From the NCBI GenBank assembly GCA_032622095.1, contig CP136065.1:92261343-92325342 (forward strand): a stretch of 64,000 nt of DNA, written 5' to 3'. How positions within the stretch are numbered: position 1 is the stretch's first letter; every line of letters begins with the position of its first letter. The notes under the pieces are model-generated. The model did not search any database, was not told the origin of the DNA, and was given only the letters and a program-made list of their open reading frames with translations. Below, in pieces: positions 37,601 through 52,600 of this stretch. Source of the stretch: Siphonodentalium dalli (lineage: Eukaryota; Mollusca; Scaphopoda; Gadilida; Siphonodentaliidae). A program made the translations under genes and the position numbers.

Positions 37601-40600
37601 GTTGGTGGGTCAAAATGATGCTGTTCAAGTCTGCAAATAGTGTGTCAGTGATTTGCAGAATAAGTTAACAAGTTAACATAGTTTTTAGTTACTGTTTTCC
37701 TTCTTGGAAGTTTCTATATCCCCTAATAGAAGAAAAATTGCATATTTTTCTCAAGCTCCGCTTTTGTGAAATACATCCTTGAGCAAACCGCAACACATTC
37801 AATAAAAGATTCTTAGAGGGTGAATTTAGCAACACTAGCCCACTGTGTGGGATAGTGTCACTAAATTCACCATCTGGGGACCTCATTCTGCAAATGACAA
37901 CACACTATTTGCAGCCTTGTATAAGTTCTTGGATATTTCATACCAGCTTTTCATTAAATTGCTAGGATTAGCTAAGATGACAAAAATTCAAATTTGAGAA
38001 AAATTACGGTATGTATTACTAACAACATCATTAGCTCCCACCAATATCAAAGCTTAACAGGACCAAACATCATAGCAAATTAGCTGGACCATTTAACCAG
38101 GAATGGAGGAGTGAGTGAAGAGTGTATCTTGTTTTTTCCACTACATCTATAAAACTCATAACCATAATTTTCTCATTTACCATCACTTAATAATCCACGC
38201 CGATAACAAATCTGTTGGCTGAAATTGTTAGAGCGAAGGTCATGATGAAATAGACATTAGTAATGCGAAAAAGGTAGCATGGTAACATAACATGGGGCAC
38301 ATATCAGGAAATGTATTTATACCATGAGTTGTTGTCTCGCTATGTGTTGAATAGGTAAAAATCACATGTTTCTTTAGTTATATGTCCCCTTTACTCTTTA
38401 TGACACTCCTAAATTTTGACAAGACCAGTCTTCATTGCATCAATCATATGCATTATAAACTAATATCACTGGATTTTCGATAATTTTAAAACAAAAATAT
38501 TTGAATAATTGTCATTCAGAATTTCAACAGAAAACGTCCAGAATTTTTTTTTGAGAAAAGTATAACAAGAACCATAACTGCAAGAGTAAGTCGGAAAAGA
38601 ACAGGATTGACAAATGACTATAAAAACGTATCTGGAGATAGGTATACAAACATATTCTCCATTCTTTTAAAAAGGTAAATGTCATCGTGGTATAAATAAA
38701 ACACACACAATGTTGTGAATAAATATTTTTCATCTGACATGATATACAGTAATGCTCTAATTAATTGACTCCTTAAACACAGCAGAATTATGGGTAACTT
38801 TTCAGGATTTAGTCGGAAATATGGCTTGTTGCCATTCATCAGAAAGCTCTCCCCGAGAGGGCATTACTGTATGAATACAGAATAGAGTAATAATATAATA
38901 ATAGAGCTTTCCGATGAATGGCAACAAGCCATATTTCCGACTAAATCCTGAAAAGTTACCCATAATTCTGCTGTGTTTAAGCAGTCGATTAATTAGGGCA
39001 TTACTGTATAAACTCATTGATTTGATTCATTCAAGGTTTATCAGTTCAATTGGCTATGTCAAGAAAGTTGGAAATATGTTATTCACAAATTAGTTGTGTA
39101 GATAAAATTAGTGGAAACAAGATGATGCAACAAGATGATGCATGATGCGTTAAGAGTTAACATCGTATCTATGATTCAATTATTGTATGAGACAAATATC
39201 CATACGGAACAAATGTTAATAAAGGCAAGTGCTGTAATCTAACTAACTATATGAAATTAACAGTGCACGAAAGCAGACTGGGTTACTGACTAAGCAATAA
39301 AATAACAGGAACATATTTAATATTATATAATAGGACTCTACAAATCTTTATTAGTCCTCAATTAATTAACTGACAGCCATATAAATCTAAAGATATAACT
39401 GTTAAACCTGTCTAAGAGCTCTTTCCATCAATGTATCACATTATTATGATCAATAAATTTGAAAAATTATCAAGGAAATATGGGTTGATACAAAAATCGG
39501 ACTTGGCACTGAAAGGGTTAAATTATGAACTATTTATTTGAACATTTTTGAAAAAATTCAATTTCAGATCTCGCATTTTATTACATGGTAGAATAGTATT
39601 ATTAGAATTATAACCTGGAAGTTTGGTTGATAGTTCATACACTATGACTACAAATACTTAAAGCTTTGATGGACCCAACATATGATAAAGATGACTTTAC
39701 ACAAACAAACTGAAGATGAATTTTCCTGAAGTTTCTATTCGGGGATTGGATTTGGCAATAAAAACAGTTTGTGAACAAGGAAGAAAGCTGCTGAGTTACA
39801 AAATGTTTTTTTGTAATTCATTAAAAATGTCAAATATAACATGGAATAACATGCATAAGATCAATTTACATGAATATATAATTGATCAATTCTAGGGTCA
39901 TATAGCTTAACATTTTATATACTAAATGGATTCTCCCATTCAATTATAAAAGTCTACATTGGAATGGTCTATTATTCATTTGCAGGGCTGTTTTCAGAAT
40001 ACAAGTGCAGAAGGCATAGGATTCCTATTCTGTCATTTTAAGGGAATGTTCAGATAATACATGAACCCTTGCTATACTAAAGCATCATTGATGAGTATTT
40101 ATCAAATAGGAAATGTTCAGATAATAAGTTCAACAAATGGTAAGATAATAAGTTCAACAAACGGGAGCTGAACTGGTGCAGCATGAAAGATCTTGTGCCA
40201 GTGCATTCTCTTATATATGCAAGTCTCCCATAGGGAGCCTCACCTATATAAGATAATGGATGGCTTGCAAGGTCAAGATAAATATTGTTAGGCCAATGCA
40301 TTCTCTTATATATGCGAGGCTCCTTATGGGAGACTCGCATATATAAGAGAATGCATTGGCACAGGGTTTTCGCAAAATTTCAGAAAGCTCCAGTAATGAA
40401 AGTGTTAAGTTGATGTGGATAAATAATTCCACTGAATAGCAAATAACAATGCCAAAATTGGCTATTTTCATAAATTAGATACCAATAATTGTCAGAAAAC
40501 AGTGGCATTGTTTTAAACGAATTACATGCAGTGACTATTATTGGCAGGTCATTGCCGTATGTTTATCACCAAATAATTCAACCCGAAAAAGTATTTACAT

Positions 40601-43600
40601 TTGTGCTTAGTTTGAATGTTGTGTTATCTGAAATAGCATGGTTGAAATTTTCAACAATCTTAGTTGATTGCTACATTCTTCCTGTGGAGATAGTGTTCGG
40701 ACAGTAACTTATCAGTTTTATTCATTTAAATACAGTAATGCCCTAAATAATCGATTCCTTAACCACAGCAGAGTTATGGGTAATTTTTCAGGATTTAGTC
40801 GGAAATATGGCTTGTTGCCATTCATCGGAAAGCTCTCAGTGAGAGCTTTCTGATGAATGGCAACAAGCCATATTTCCGACTAAATCCTGAAAATTTACCC
40901 ATAATAATTATTCTGTGGTTAAGGAATTGATTATTTAGGACATTACTGTAAGTCCACAATATGTCCTTCAGTAATTTGGAGAACAAGCAAATTAACTTGC
41001 GAATACATAAATAGAGGATCTACAACGAGTCCCCAGTTTATAGCAGAATTTACAAAATGAGTCCAGACCTAATTTAATGTATGAGTTTAGTAAATTCTGC
41101 TATAAACTGGGGATGAGTTGTAGATTCTATTTATTACATTATCCAAGACCTTGACAATGCATACTTAAATCAACGGGACGCGAAACTAACATCAGCTTCT
41201 ATAAAGCATACGATGACCTTTCACGTAACTATGCGTTGTTCGCCTGCGTAAAGAAATAGTCCCATATAAATAAAGACTCTTTGGCGTATTTAATGGCGTA
41301 TATTTAAAAACATAACTTTCCAAACTCTTCATTTATTATAGTTTGTTGGAAAAATATTGGAAGCCATATTATTATGAGACGTAGCGTAGGAATGTAAACG
41401 GATGACAAACCAGAAGTCAAAAGTCACCTGGCACTATTTCCTGTTATTAAATGAACGTTTAATATCACAATTTATAGAATTGGTTTTTGAATATAATAAG
41501 GGTAGGATCATGTAATAAATGAGTATAGAACACACTAGAAGTGATACAGAGTAAGGGACAGGGATCTAACACCAGAGGTGCACGTGAGTATAAAGATAAG
41601 ACAGGGAGCATCATTACCATTTCGTATGTTATCCTCGAGACTACGTCCTGTCAGTTCTAGTCTTGTAAGTCTGGAGTCAATGTCTCTCAATTCATACTGC
41701 ATTTCCTCTGGTGTCAACCTCTTCTCCTTCAGGATCTGAGTGAGGAACATAAATATATATTATATTATTACCACTTTACAAGGCATTCCGTTGAGTATTT
41801 ATAAAAAAAGGCACAATAAAATTCTGTAACATCCCCACAGGAATGATGGGCCAATAATGAAATATTCTCTCAATAATGTCCTGCTACCTGCACTGTATGT
41901 CATATATAAATTATAATATATCTTAATCAGTGCAGCTTTTAAATTATAGAAAATTTGCAACTCAAAATTATTTAACCCTTTGAGTGCCAGGGGCCGATCT
42001 CATCGGCCCTAAACCTACAAAATAAGTCTGTTAAAGAATAAATTATTAAAATTGTAAAAAATTGTAAAAAAAATAAAAAAAAAAAAAAAAAATAATTGTT
42101 AGGCCAAAGCATTCTCTTATATATGCGAGGCGACCTATGGTCGACTCGCATATATAAGAGAATGCATTGGCACAGGGTATATGGGTTGATACAAAAATTA
42201 GACCTGGCACTCAAAGGGTTAAGTGCCTTTTCAGTCTGAGTGAACTGAGACTGTTGAACAGCTACGTGTTTGATAGTCAGATTCCGATATCCTTAGCGTT
42301 ACCATCACTATACAGTACTTCCATCACAGTATGACGTCACCACCCACACTTCGCATTAAAAATTCCACAGGATTATCTTCTTCTGATTGGCTGAGTCCTA
42401 CCATGAATGCATGTGATTTGTGGTTGGCTGACATTGACGTAAGAATTTTTTTTTTTTACTTTAAAATGGGATTCCCTGCTATTTGTTGTTTAAATAAACG
42501 TTCAGACGATCACGATTCAATCGCAAGTGGGAAGTTTTTCGTTGTGGGTAGTAATATAACTGGTATTTGGACTGTGCATGATCAAGAGATCGTAAGTATA
42601 AAATGAATATCAAGCACTGTTTGTTTGATTTCAGCTGCAAAATCGTGGTGTATCCATTGTGACCTCCACTTGTGACGAAACCAGTCGTGTGTACGTAAAA
42701 ATCGCAGATGGAAAGATCGTATGGTAGTCAATCACATGGTCAACCGTGGATTACGATATCCTCATATGTGACGACATTGCAATGATGTCGAACCCGATTC
42801 CTCCACTTAAGATTGAATCGTGGTTTTTGAACGTTCACTAATAGTCTTGGTTCACTGCCAATCTGTAATACAGATTATGTTATGACCAGGCCTGAAAATA
42901 TGGTGCTGGATATTCACAGAATGAGGTTCCCAGAGGGTAAATTTTGTAATGCCACCGCACACACTGGGCTAGCATCACTAAATTCACCCTGTGGGGACCT
43001 TATCTGCATGACCTCATCTGATATGGGAGACCTAGATTCAGATTTAAGTTCCCAGGTGCTGAAGATGGTGATGTGCATCCATTCAGTACCTTCATTAGCA
43101 ATGTGTCATCTGCCAAGTTTGTGTTATAGAGAAACTAAACTAAAAAAAAATTGAAACTTTCTGAAGAAGTTTTTAAAGAAACTAAATTTTTTTTTAATAA
43201 GATACTTTCCAGAGAGGATGAGGCCTTAGCAGATGAGGTCCCCAGAATGTGCATTTAGTGATGCTAGTCCGCTGTGCGGCATAGCGACACTAAATTCGCC
43301 CTCTGGGAGACCTGACTCTGCAAATGTCTGGCACTATACAGTAATGCTCTAATTTATCGACCACTTAACCACAGCAGAATTATCGGTAACTTTTCAGGAT
43401 TTAGTCGGAAATATGGCTTGTTGCCAAATTTCCGATTAAATCCTGAAGAGTTACCCATAATTCTGCTGTGGTTAAGGGGTCGATTAATCAGAGCATTACT
43501 ATATTTTCAGACCTAGTGATGTATGTTATGACTAATATTTACCTTTGGAGGCAGTGGTCTTTCAGGAGTTGTTTCGTTCACATTTCCTTTGTAGAATATT

Positions 43601-46600
43601 GTAGTTTTAGGAAGTTTGTCTTTTCTACCCTTCTCCCAGCTTGAATCGCTGCTCTCCTCAAAATTAAATTTACTGACACCAACCTTTTTTCTCGTTGGAA
43701 TGGCCTCCTCCTTAGGTGCTGGAATAAATTTCTTTCCCGAAGGCTGAATATTCGAATTATCATTCAAAACACTAATGTGTTTCAAACCTGCTGGTCGGGA
43801 ATTATTATTCAACCAATCAGGGCTCTTTGAGGTAGAATGCACGTTGTTTTCATTGACGTTGTTTCTATTTAAATCATTTTTGCCTAATACTGGTGATTTC
43901 ATATTAGCATTAGCAGGAGCTTTGGATTTCTCAGGATCAACATAATCCCCTTTTCTAGCTGCCCGCCGCTTCTCTGCTTCCAGTTGCCATTCTGGTTTTT
44001 TCTCCGTTGGATTCGGCGCAGGGCGATGCGACACATCATCCTTGCCCTTTTGAGCAGTACGAACAGCACTCGGAATATTTTTCTCGGGTTGATCATTCCT
44101 TTTACCAACAAAGCCTTTTGACTCATGTTTTTTAACATTAACATCTTTTTTCAAATTAATTGCAGAACCAATTACATTTTTACCTGCATCTACAGCACCA
44201 GCACGATCATTTTGACGATCTTTCCTCTTTTGTAGCGCCTCCTTCCATGAGGGTATTTCCTCATCCGTGTAAGACTCCTTAGAAGGTGGAAAAACCTTTG
44301 TACCAACATTTTTATTTGTGTGGTCACTCGGTTTCTGAATAGCACTATCCTTCACATTCCTGAAAGCAGTATTTTTATTACCCACATTTGTAACTGCAGG
44401 CTTAACAACACCACTAGTTAGTGACTTAGATGCAGAATCCTCAGATTTACTAGTAGATGATGCAGGCACATTTGATTTTAAATCTGTCCGTAAGTTAGAA
44501 GTAGTATTAATGTCAGTTCTGGGAAGATATTTCCGATCTCTATCTGACATTTTAGTTTCTTTGTCAGCAGTGTTTTCCACATGAGGTTTTATACCTCCTA
44601 TTGATTTCTTTTCAGTAGTTGGTGACTCCACGCTTGACGATGAACTATTTCGAGTCCGAACACCTGCCAAACTTTTTAGCAAGCCTGTCAAAACTTGCTG
44701 ATCTCCTCTGGGAGAAACAGGAGAAATAATGCCGTTACTCTTGCCCACAATCATCGCACCAGAAGTGACATTTGTGTTGTTGTTATTAGTTTTTGAGACA
44801 GCTGAGGATGGACCTAAATCATGTGCTTTGTCTATAACACCACTGCCAGACTTTAAGTTTTCTGTTTTGTTCCCAATATGAGAAATAACTCTGGGAGGTT
44901 TTGAAGGTGGGATATTATTAGCATTCTTTCCAGTTATATTTGAAACAAAATTATGATCGCCGACATGAAAACTGGGAGCCGCTGATGGCGGAGTTATTTT
45001 TGGAGGAGCTCTAGATGGTAGTGGAGGAGGCGTGTCATCCTGTGGAGAAGGTGTTCCATCCACATCACTGACATTATGCCTGCCAGAAAAAGATAGAATT
45101 GGTGGTGGTTGACGATGATCAGTAACTTTTCTGGCTACAGCTGTGGGCTTATCCTCTATATCGCCGTGTGTTGTCCTGGGCCTCGGTCTCGGCGGAACAA
45201 TATTCTCTTCTTTCTCTTTTTTTCTCGAATTAACATTCAAATCATCCCGTGCCTGAGACGAGCCCAAATTTTTCTCATTCGACTCATTGGGTGAAAACAG
45301 AACTTTGTGAGGTCCAAAATTTTTTCTTGCATCAAACTGCGGACTTTTTATTTCACTATTTTCATGAGATTTCATTTGTGGTGTAGTGCCAATACTGTTT
45401 GCGTCTGAAAATATCAGAGGCAAATTTCTTGGTCTTGACTTCGGAATATCAGTCACAGTTTTATCAGGATAGTCATTTTTTGTTCTTGGCTTTTGAGTAA
45501 TCCCCTTAACGTTGTCATTATTCATTTCTTTACATTCCACATGATGAAGATTCTTTGTAGAGAATAAATCAGTTCTTCTATCGCCTTCATTGTTGTTACC
45601 ATGGGCCTTCACTTCTGGAACATGTTTCAAATGTTTAGATGAAAATAAGTCAGATTTCTCCTGACCAGCAGAAGAATCAGCAACTTTATTTTCCTTTTTG
45701 TTGGAGTGATCAACACTCTGTAGTTTGTTCACGGAATAGAGATCTGTTTTAGAGTTATCACCCTTGAATTGACCATACCTATTTGCATTACTGAGAGCAG
45801 AGGCAATGTTCACTTGTGGATTGTTAACAGCCGATGGTTGATTTTCTAAGTGTGATCCTTTTGAAAGATATTTATGAGTTATTGCACTATTGGAACTACC
45901 CTGGCCAGCAGGATGAAGTTGGTTTTCAGGGAGAAAGGTGTTTTCTCCCTTTAGTTGAGACGAGTCATCAGTCTTAGCATTTTGACCAAAAAGAGGCTTG
46001 TTCACCCGTTTCTTGTCTTTTTTCAAATTTCGCTGATTATTTTCGGTAACTTTCTGAGATTGCTCATTTGATTTAGAGTCATACTGAAAGCTTGATGTAG
46101 GAGTTTCATTTTTTGCGGGTGATTTTTTTTTTAACAATGTACTCGTGGGTGACAGATCGCTCCTCTTGTAGCAGGATCGATGGTAGAGTTTACCTTGTTC
46201 TATTAACCGCTCCAACAGGTAGACCTTACCATCACAAATATCACACTTATCTCCAAGAGTTCCAGTTTTCTGTTGTTGTGTCATCCTTGACTTCTCCTGA
46301 AAGGAATTTCAAATATGTATCATATATGATATAGAGATCTCCAACGAGTTATGTTGGGATATAAGCCGGAGGCTCGAGAAAACTGAAAATTCTTAGACTC
46401 GTTTCATAAATATCATATGAGAGAAACACTCATTTCATATCCTCTATATATCCAACATAACGAGTTGAAGATCTAATATGTCACATGAAAAAAATAGAGT
46501 TTTATTCCTTTTTAACATTATCCATTGTTTGCTGAGACGCCTCACAACCATTGACAGTATTGCATGCTCGAGCTGCCAACGGAAAATATAGTTCCCCAAT

Positions 46601-49600
46601 TTGTCTCTTTGTTTTATGTGTCTATTTTAGTTAGTGCAACAAGTTGGACAATAATTTAACTTTAATGAACAAAGCAATCATTTTGCAGTGTCTGGTGTTG
46701 TTGCCATGTGTGGCTTTATGAAATAGTATTAATCTGCCTGATTCAATGTAAATTCATTTGTTGGAACGCTGCCAAGTTGGCGGGAAGCCTGCGCTTATTT
46801 GGCACTAGTGAGATATAATAAAATATCTAATGGCTTTTTTAATGATATAAGTAAGGCCACTAAAAGTTAACTTCCCTTTTCTCAGGCCAGCACACATGGT
46901 CCCGAAACCCTGTGCATGCATTCTTTGTATTCTTGTTTAATCAATTGGGGAAAATTTTAATTGGTATGAAATAAATGTGGTACGTTTTCAGACACTAGGG
47001 TGAATTTAGATCGAACAGACCCAGATCCTTTTCCCAGTTCAGATTTGATTTATTACTGTAGTAACTATGTTCAAACATTTGTTAACAACACATGATGGGT
47101 TGCGACTGCAAACTCAGTAAAATATGAAATTGGCCATACATACAAATGTACGTGATTGAGCGATTTTTGGCAAATAAATCTCATGGAGTCTATCAACTAA
47201 CTTTTTACGGACATCTGTTTGGGAAATAATGGCCACGGGCAACTGAAATGAGACCCGGATCATGCCGATAAGGAGGTGGAATCCTTCTTTTGGTGTGTGA
47301 CCCAGAAATCAATTTTAAAATATCAAAACAAATTTGACCTGAGAAATGGGAAATTGTCAACCTAAAGTTCGGTATGGTTTGGCTTATGGGGAATTATCAA
47401 AATTTCAGTTCCTGAGGCCAAATAAATACAAATTCTGTGTTCTCAGGCACCTCCCTCATCACAGAAATGTTCTCTTAAACGGCCTCATCAAACATTATTT
47501 TTCAATATTTTCTGTTAGAAATATTGGATTTGAACAATGAAAATGAAAGAGTATGTTTTCCAGATATTGAGAAAAATAAATAGCCTCCACCCTCATCTCA
47601 AAATGAAGATCACTGATATTTTATTTTAATGGTCTAATCCATATCACAACGTTATCAGTATTACTGGTTGAGGAAAGATTGAGTAGAAGATAAAGCCCTG
47701 AGAATGTTCGATTCGCATCTAAACCGCTGCATTAATATGATCCTGTTTGAAACCTTTAACCCTTTCAGTGCCAAGTCCGATTTTTGTATCAACCCATATT
47801 TCCTTGATCATTTTTCAAATTTATTGATTATAATAATGTGATACATTGATGGAAAGAGCTTTCAAATGTATTGATTATAATAATGTGATACATTGATGGA
47901 AAGAGCTCTTAGAGCTCTTTCCATCAATGTATCACATTATTATAATCAATAAATTTGAAAAATGATCAAGGAAATATGGGTTGATACAAAAATCGAACTT
48001 GGCACTGAAAGGGTTAACCGGGATTCAGGTTGTTTCTAACCTTGACTTGGTCCCGTAAAATGAGCAGAACACACATCACCGGGTAAACATAAGCGCACAT
48101 TATAAAACGAGTCGGTTATATATAAGTTTAAATGACATTACCATTGTCTTTCAGGCATTCACTCACATGGTCCATGTTGCATACATCCATGTAAATAACA
48201 TGTTTATTTTACTATATGACCACTAAGTTACCTAACTATGTTCTAATTGTCCACAATCACGACGGTGCAGTCAGTAATCAATTTTGGGGTTTAACATTCA
48301 GTTTGAAACCAATGCTGATTTGGTTTCAAGATTCTGTTTGACGTTAAATCTAAGATTTGCAGGGCCCTAGTATAAGGTTAGTTACAATTTGAAATCACTA
48401 AACTGCATTTCCTTACCACCGACTGCAAGAAACATACAAACCCAGATACAGAGCTTCTCTGATAGATTTAAAAGAAAATCATATAATTTAAACATAAGCT
48501 GCCAATTCACAGGATACTATATAACAAGACAGTCAAAGACTGTGGGCTCGCTCACCAGACTGCAATGACTGATAAGACTGGGACTCTGGAGACCATAACA
48601 GTCAGAACTTTTCATAAACCCCTCCAGCTCAACATATCCCCTCCCGACCGGGCTCCAGACTCCAAAGTCTTAGGTTGGAATTTCACAACCGAGATCTCAA
48701 ACTTTCTCAATTGTTGGAAATTTCCAATTTTGTATTTTAATGATTTTATTAGAGACAAAAGTGTTAAGTCCCGGCCCATGTCATTTCTTGACAGGTTGAC
48801 CTCATGTTAACAAATCTGAATCTCAGTCACTAAAGGATCCTCCATACTACATGTAAGCTAAATAGTCCAACCTCTCTTGAGAAGACATTTTAAGTATTAC
48901 TATAGAGACATACAGTTATGTCCCTGGTCCCACCCTATTTAATCTGGTGACCCCATCTGAATAAATTTGAATCCCAGGCACCAAAGAACCCTTCATACTA
49001 AATATCAGTAAAATAGACCTGATGGTCTGTGTGAAGGAAGCAAATTAAGAGGAAAACTGTCCTTTGCTTGGCCCCTAGTTGACCAGGTGACCCCATTTAA
49101 AACAAATGACACCATTTGAACAAATCTGAACTCCGGTCACCCAAGGACCCTTCATACCAAATATGAACCCATTCAACCTGATGGTACATGAGAATAAGTC
49201 GTTTTTAAGAATTATTATGGAGGGCAAGAGTTATGGCCCTGGCTTCATAACCATTTGACAGAGTGACCTCATTTGAACAAATCTGAATGTGAGTCACCTA
49301 GAGAACATCCACACCAAATATGAACCCATTCAGTCTTATGATCTAGAGAAGATGTTCAAAGAATTGTCGACAGATGGATGGGCGGACAGACAGATGAACA
49401 GGTGACAGATGACAAGTGATGACTATAGCTTCGTCTCAGGTGAGCTTAAAAATTACATTTCATTGAACAAATCTGTAAATCACCCCCCCCCCCCCCAACA
49501 CTGTGGGGACATCCCTGCAAGAATATGACATACATGATTTATTTGAATGCCTGACTATATTGGCTTAACAAAATTTCCATGACCTTGAAAGCCAGTGCAT

Positions 49601-52600
49601 TCTCTTTTATATGGGAGGCTCCCCATGGGAGACTCGCATATATAAGAGAATGCACAAGCACAGGGTCTTCATTGCTCTCACCAGCACAACTCTGGTCATG
49701 AAATGGTTAATATTAATAGTAAAAATAAACTTTATCTGTCAAACAGGTAATTTGTATCTGAGATAAACATGGGATAAAATTCCATTCATAAAGCCACTAT
49801 CAGCTACCAGTATGTCTTGGAGAGCTGTTGACATTGAGATAATTAATGACTGCAAACATTTTGCAGAGCAATACCAATGTATTGTGTTACTCCTACAGCT
49901 GTGATCAAAACAAGGATTTTAATGGGGTGAAGTAGGCAGAGATAATATGGTATGGTACAGCATGGTGTGGTGGGGACAGGAGGTGGGATGGGGGGGGGGT
50001 GTTGGGTAGCTGTGATGTGTCTAAATAAAATCAAAGATAAAAATGCAAAAATGTAATTTTTTGTTTTTAGAGTTGTGGCTCTGCCCCTATTTGACCCAGT
50101 GACCCAATTTGATAAAATCTGAACCCCATGAAGTCACCCAAGGTCCCTCCGTACCAAATATAAGCTAAATCGGCCCAATGTTTCTTGAGAAGATGCCATT
50201 CTAAGAATTACTATGGAGGAATAGAGTTATGACCCTGGTTCTCAACTAATCAACCCGGTGACCTCATTTGAACAAATCTGAACTCCAGTCATTCAAGAAC
50301 CCTTCATACCAAATATAAGCTCAATCGGACCAATGGTTCTAGACAAGAAGTCGTTTTAAGAAATACTATGGAGGGAAAGAGTTATGGCCCTGGCTTCGCA
50401 ACTATTTGACCCAGTGACCTCATTTGAACAAATCTGAATGGGAGTCACCTAGGGAACATCCACACCAAATATGAACCCATTCCGTCCAATGGAATCAGAG
50501 AAGATGTTTAAAGAATTGTTGATGGACGGACGACGGACGAGGAGTGATGACTATAGCTCCACCGGAGACTTCGTCTCAGGTGAGCTAACAATTGAATGTC
50601 GTTTGATAAGCCAATAGGATTATATGTAGATAAACTCATTTATGACCAATTGGCAGTGCTGTTCACTCTTCCAGAAAGAACAGGCGCATGGAATAGCTTT
50701 TGGAGATAAGGCCCTCATGTATTTGGAAACATGCCAGCCTTGTTGATTTGAAAGATAAAGAAAAAAAAGTTAAAATTTTTATGAAAACATACTGCATTGT
50801 ATTGGGAAAGGTAAAATTTTTACGATTACGATTAAAATAACAAATAATTCTTCTTCAGTTATGCTTATGATGTTAAAACCGAAATATTTTCGGAAAATTA
50901 ACTTTTACTACGAGAAACAACAGTTAACTCTTTCATGACGGGAGCTGGGCTGGTGCAGTATTAAAGACACTGTGCCAGTGCATTCTCTTATATATGCAAG
51001 TCTCCCATGGGCAGCCTCTCATATATAAGAGAATGCACTGGCTTACAAGGTTAAAGCATTCTATTATATATGCAAGACACCCTATGGGTGACTAGCATAT
51101 ATAAGAGAATGTACTGGAACAGGGTTTTCTAAAAATTTCAGAAAGCTCCAGTCATGGAAGGATTAATTGAAACAAGAGTTATTTCTTATAATATTTATTT
51201 TCATGACATGATCTCCTTACCTGTCGACTGATCGTGGGACCTTCATTGGATTTGAAATGCTTTACGTCAGAGATAATCTCATCTTGTTGAGACCGTTTCA
51301 GGGTTGGTGTTTTTGCATGTTTCACTCCAGGACCTCCCACTGGAAAAACATAATATAAACACATGATGGAATTGCATTAGGACCCTGCGTTATTTTTCTG
51401 ATTCAATTTTTTATTCAATGTCGGTATAGAAATGCTATTCTACAATGTATACAATTCCGCTTTATCTGTGTGGACAATGAGCCACAGCACAAAAAAAAAG
51501 AATGGCCGATGATGTCCGCATTTCAAAGTTCTGACTGGTATGTGAATATTTTGAAGTATGTCCTTGGCAATATAAATCATCAATAATATAGTGAAGTTAA
51601 TATACTGTGAATCGAAACGAAACTGACGACGACTCACAATCGAAAATGGTTCGATTTGGGAGACTGAATCGAAAATAAAATTGATTCGATGAATCACAGT
51701 GCCCTGGATTGCATAACAACTGAACTGAGCGAGGCTGGTTGATAAAAAGATCATTATGGAGTTCATGTGAACACATTTCCAGTCAAGCTTTTGTTGTGCC
51801 TTTTGTCTTGAATGGAAAACTATGGATAGACAAAGTGTTCATACATAAGTGATAAAAAAAATTATCACTACAACGTTTTGTTAAAATTTAAATCAATGTT
51901 ATTGCAGTTAGACCAAATAAAAATAAAAATACTGTTCTTGGGCACCTCTGTCATTGCTCAAAGAAGGTGTTATAAAATATTTGTAAATTTATCAAAAAAC
52001 TTTTGAGAAATGATAGTTCAAAACTCACAACCTCCATTTAGCCACAATAAGAACTTTATATAGGTCTATAACTACCTTAGGAAAGACATTATTAGCTCAA
52101 CTGCCCTACAACCTACAAATTAATGAAAAGTGTACCATTGGATTTAGTCACACAAAGGGTAAAATCCAAGATGACTGCTGACAGTCATGTTTTTCAACAA
52201 AATTCGAAAGAATTTGATGGCTCCCATCTAAAGTTCACACCGAAGTTTGGCGATGATCGGATGAGGGATGTGGTCTGTAGGGTGTGCCAATGAATTTATG
52301 CAATGAGTAAAATCCAAGATGGCTGCTGGCGGCCATGTTTTTCATCAAAAATTATCCAAAATTTGATAGCTTCCATCTAGAGGCGATCCTAAACATTCCT
52401 ATAAATTTTCAAAACAATTCTCCAATAAATGCAGACTGCATGGTAGCTGCTGGCGGCCATGTCTGCTAATGAATTTCGGAAAAAGTCAATGTCTCCCATC
52501 TAGAGCTCACCCCAAAGATCCATATGAAGTTTGGTGATGATCGGATGAGAGATTTGACTTGTAGGGTGTGCTAACGGAAATGGTTGATGGACGGACGCAC

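Noticed and set aside
42331-42606. 91-codon plus-strand frame in a MICALL1 intron
   Set aside because: No recognisable motif, contains a poly-T run and has no splice context.
49483-49497. Poly-C tracts (also 53185, 53647, 58307, 63135) as regulatory elements
   Set aside because: Simple homopolymers common in this kind of genome; no accompanying signal.
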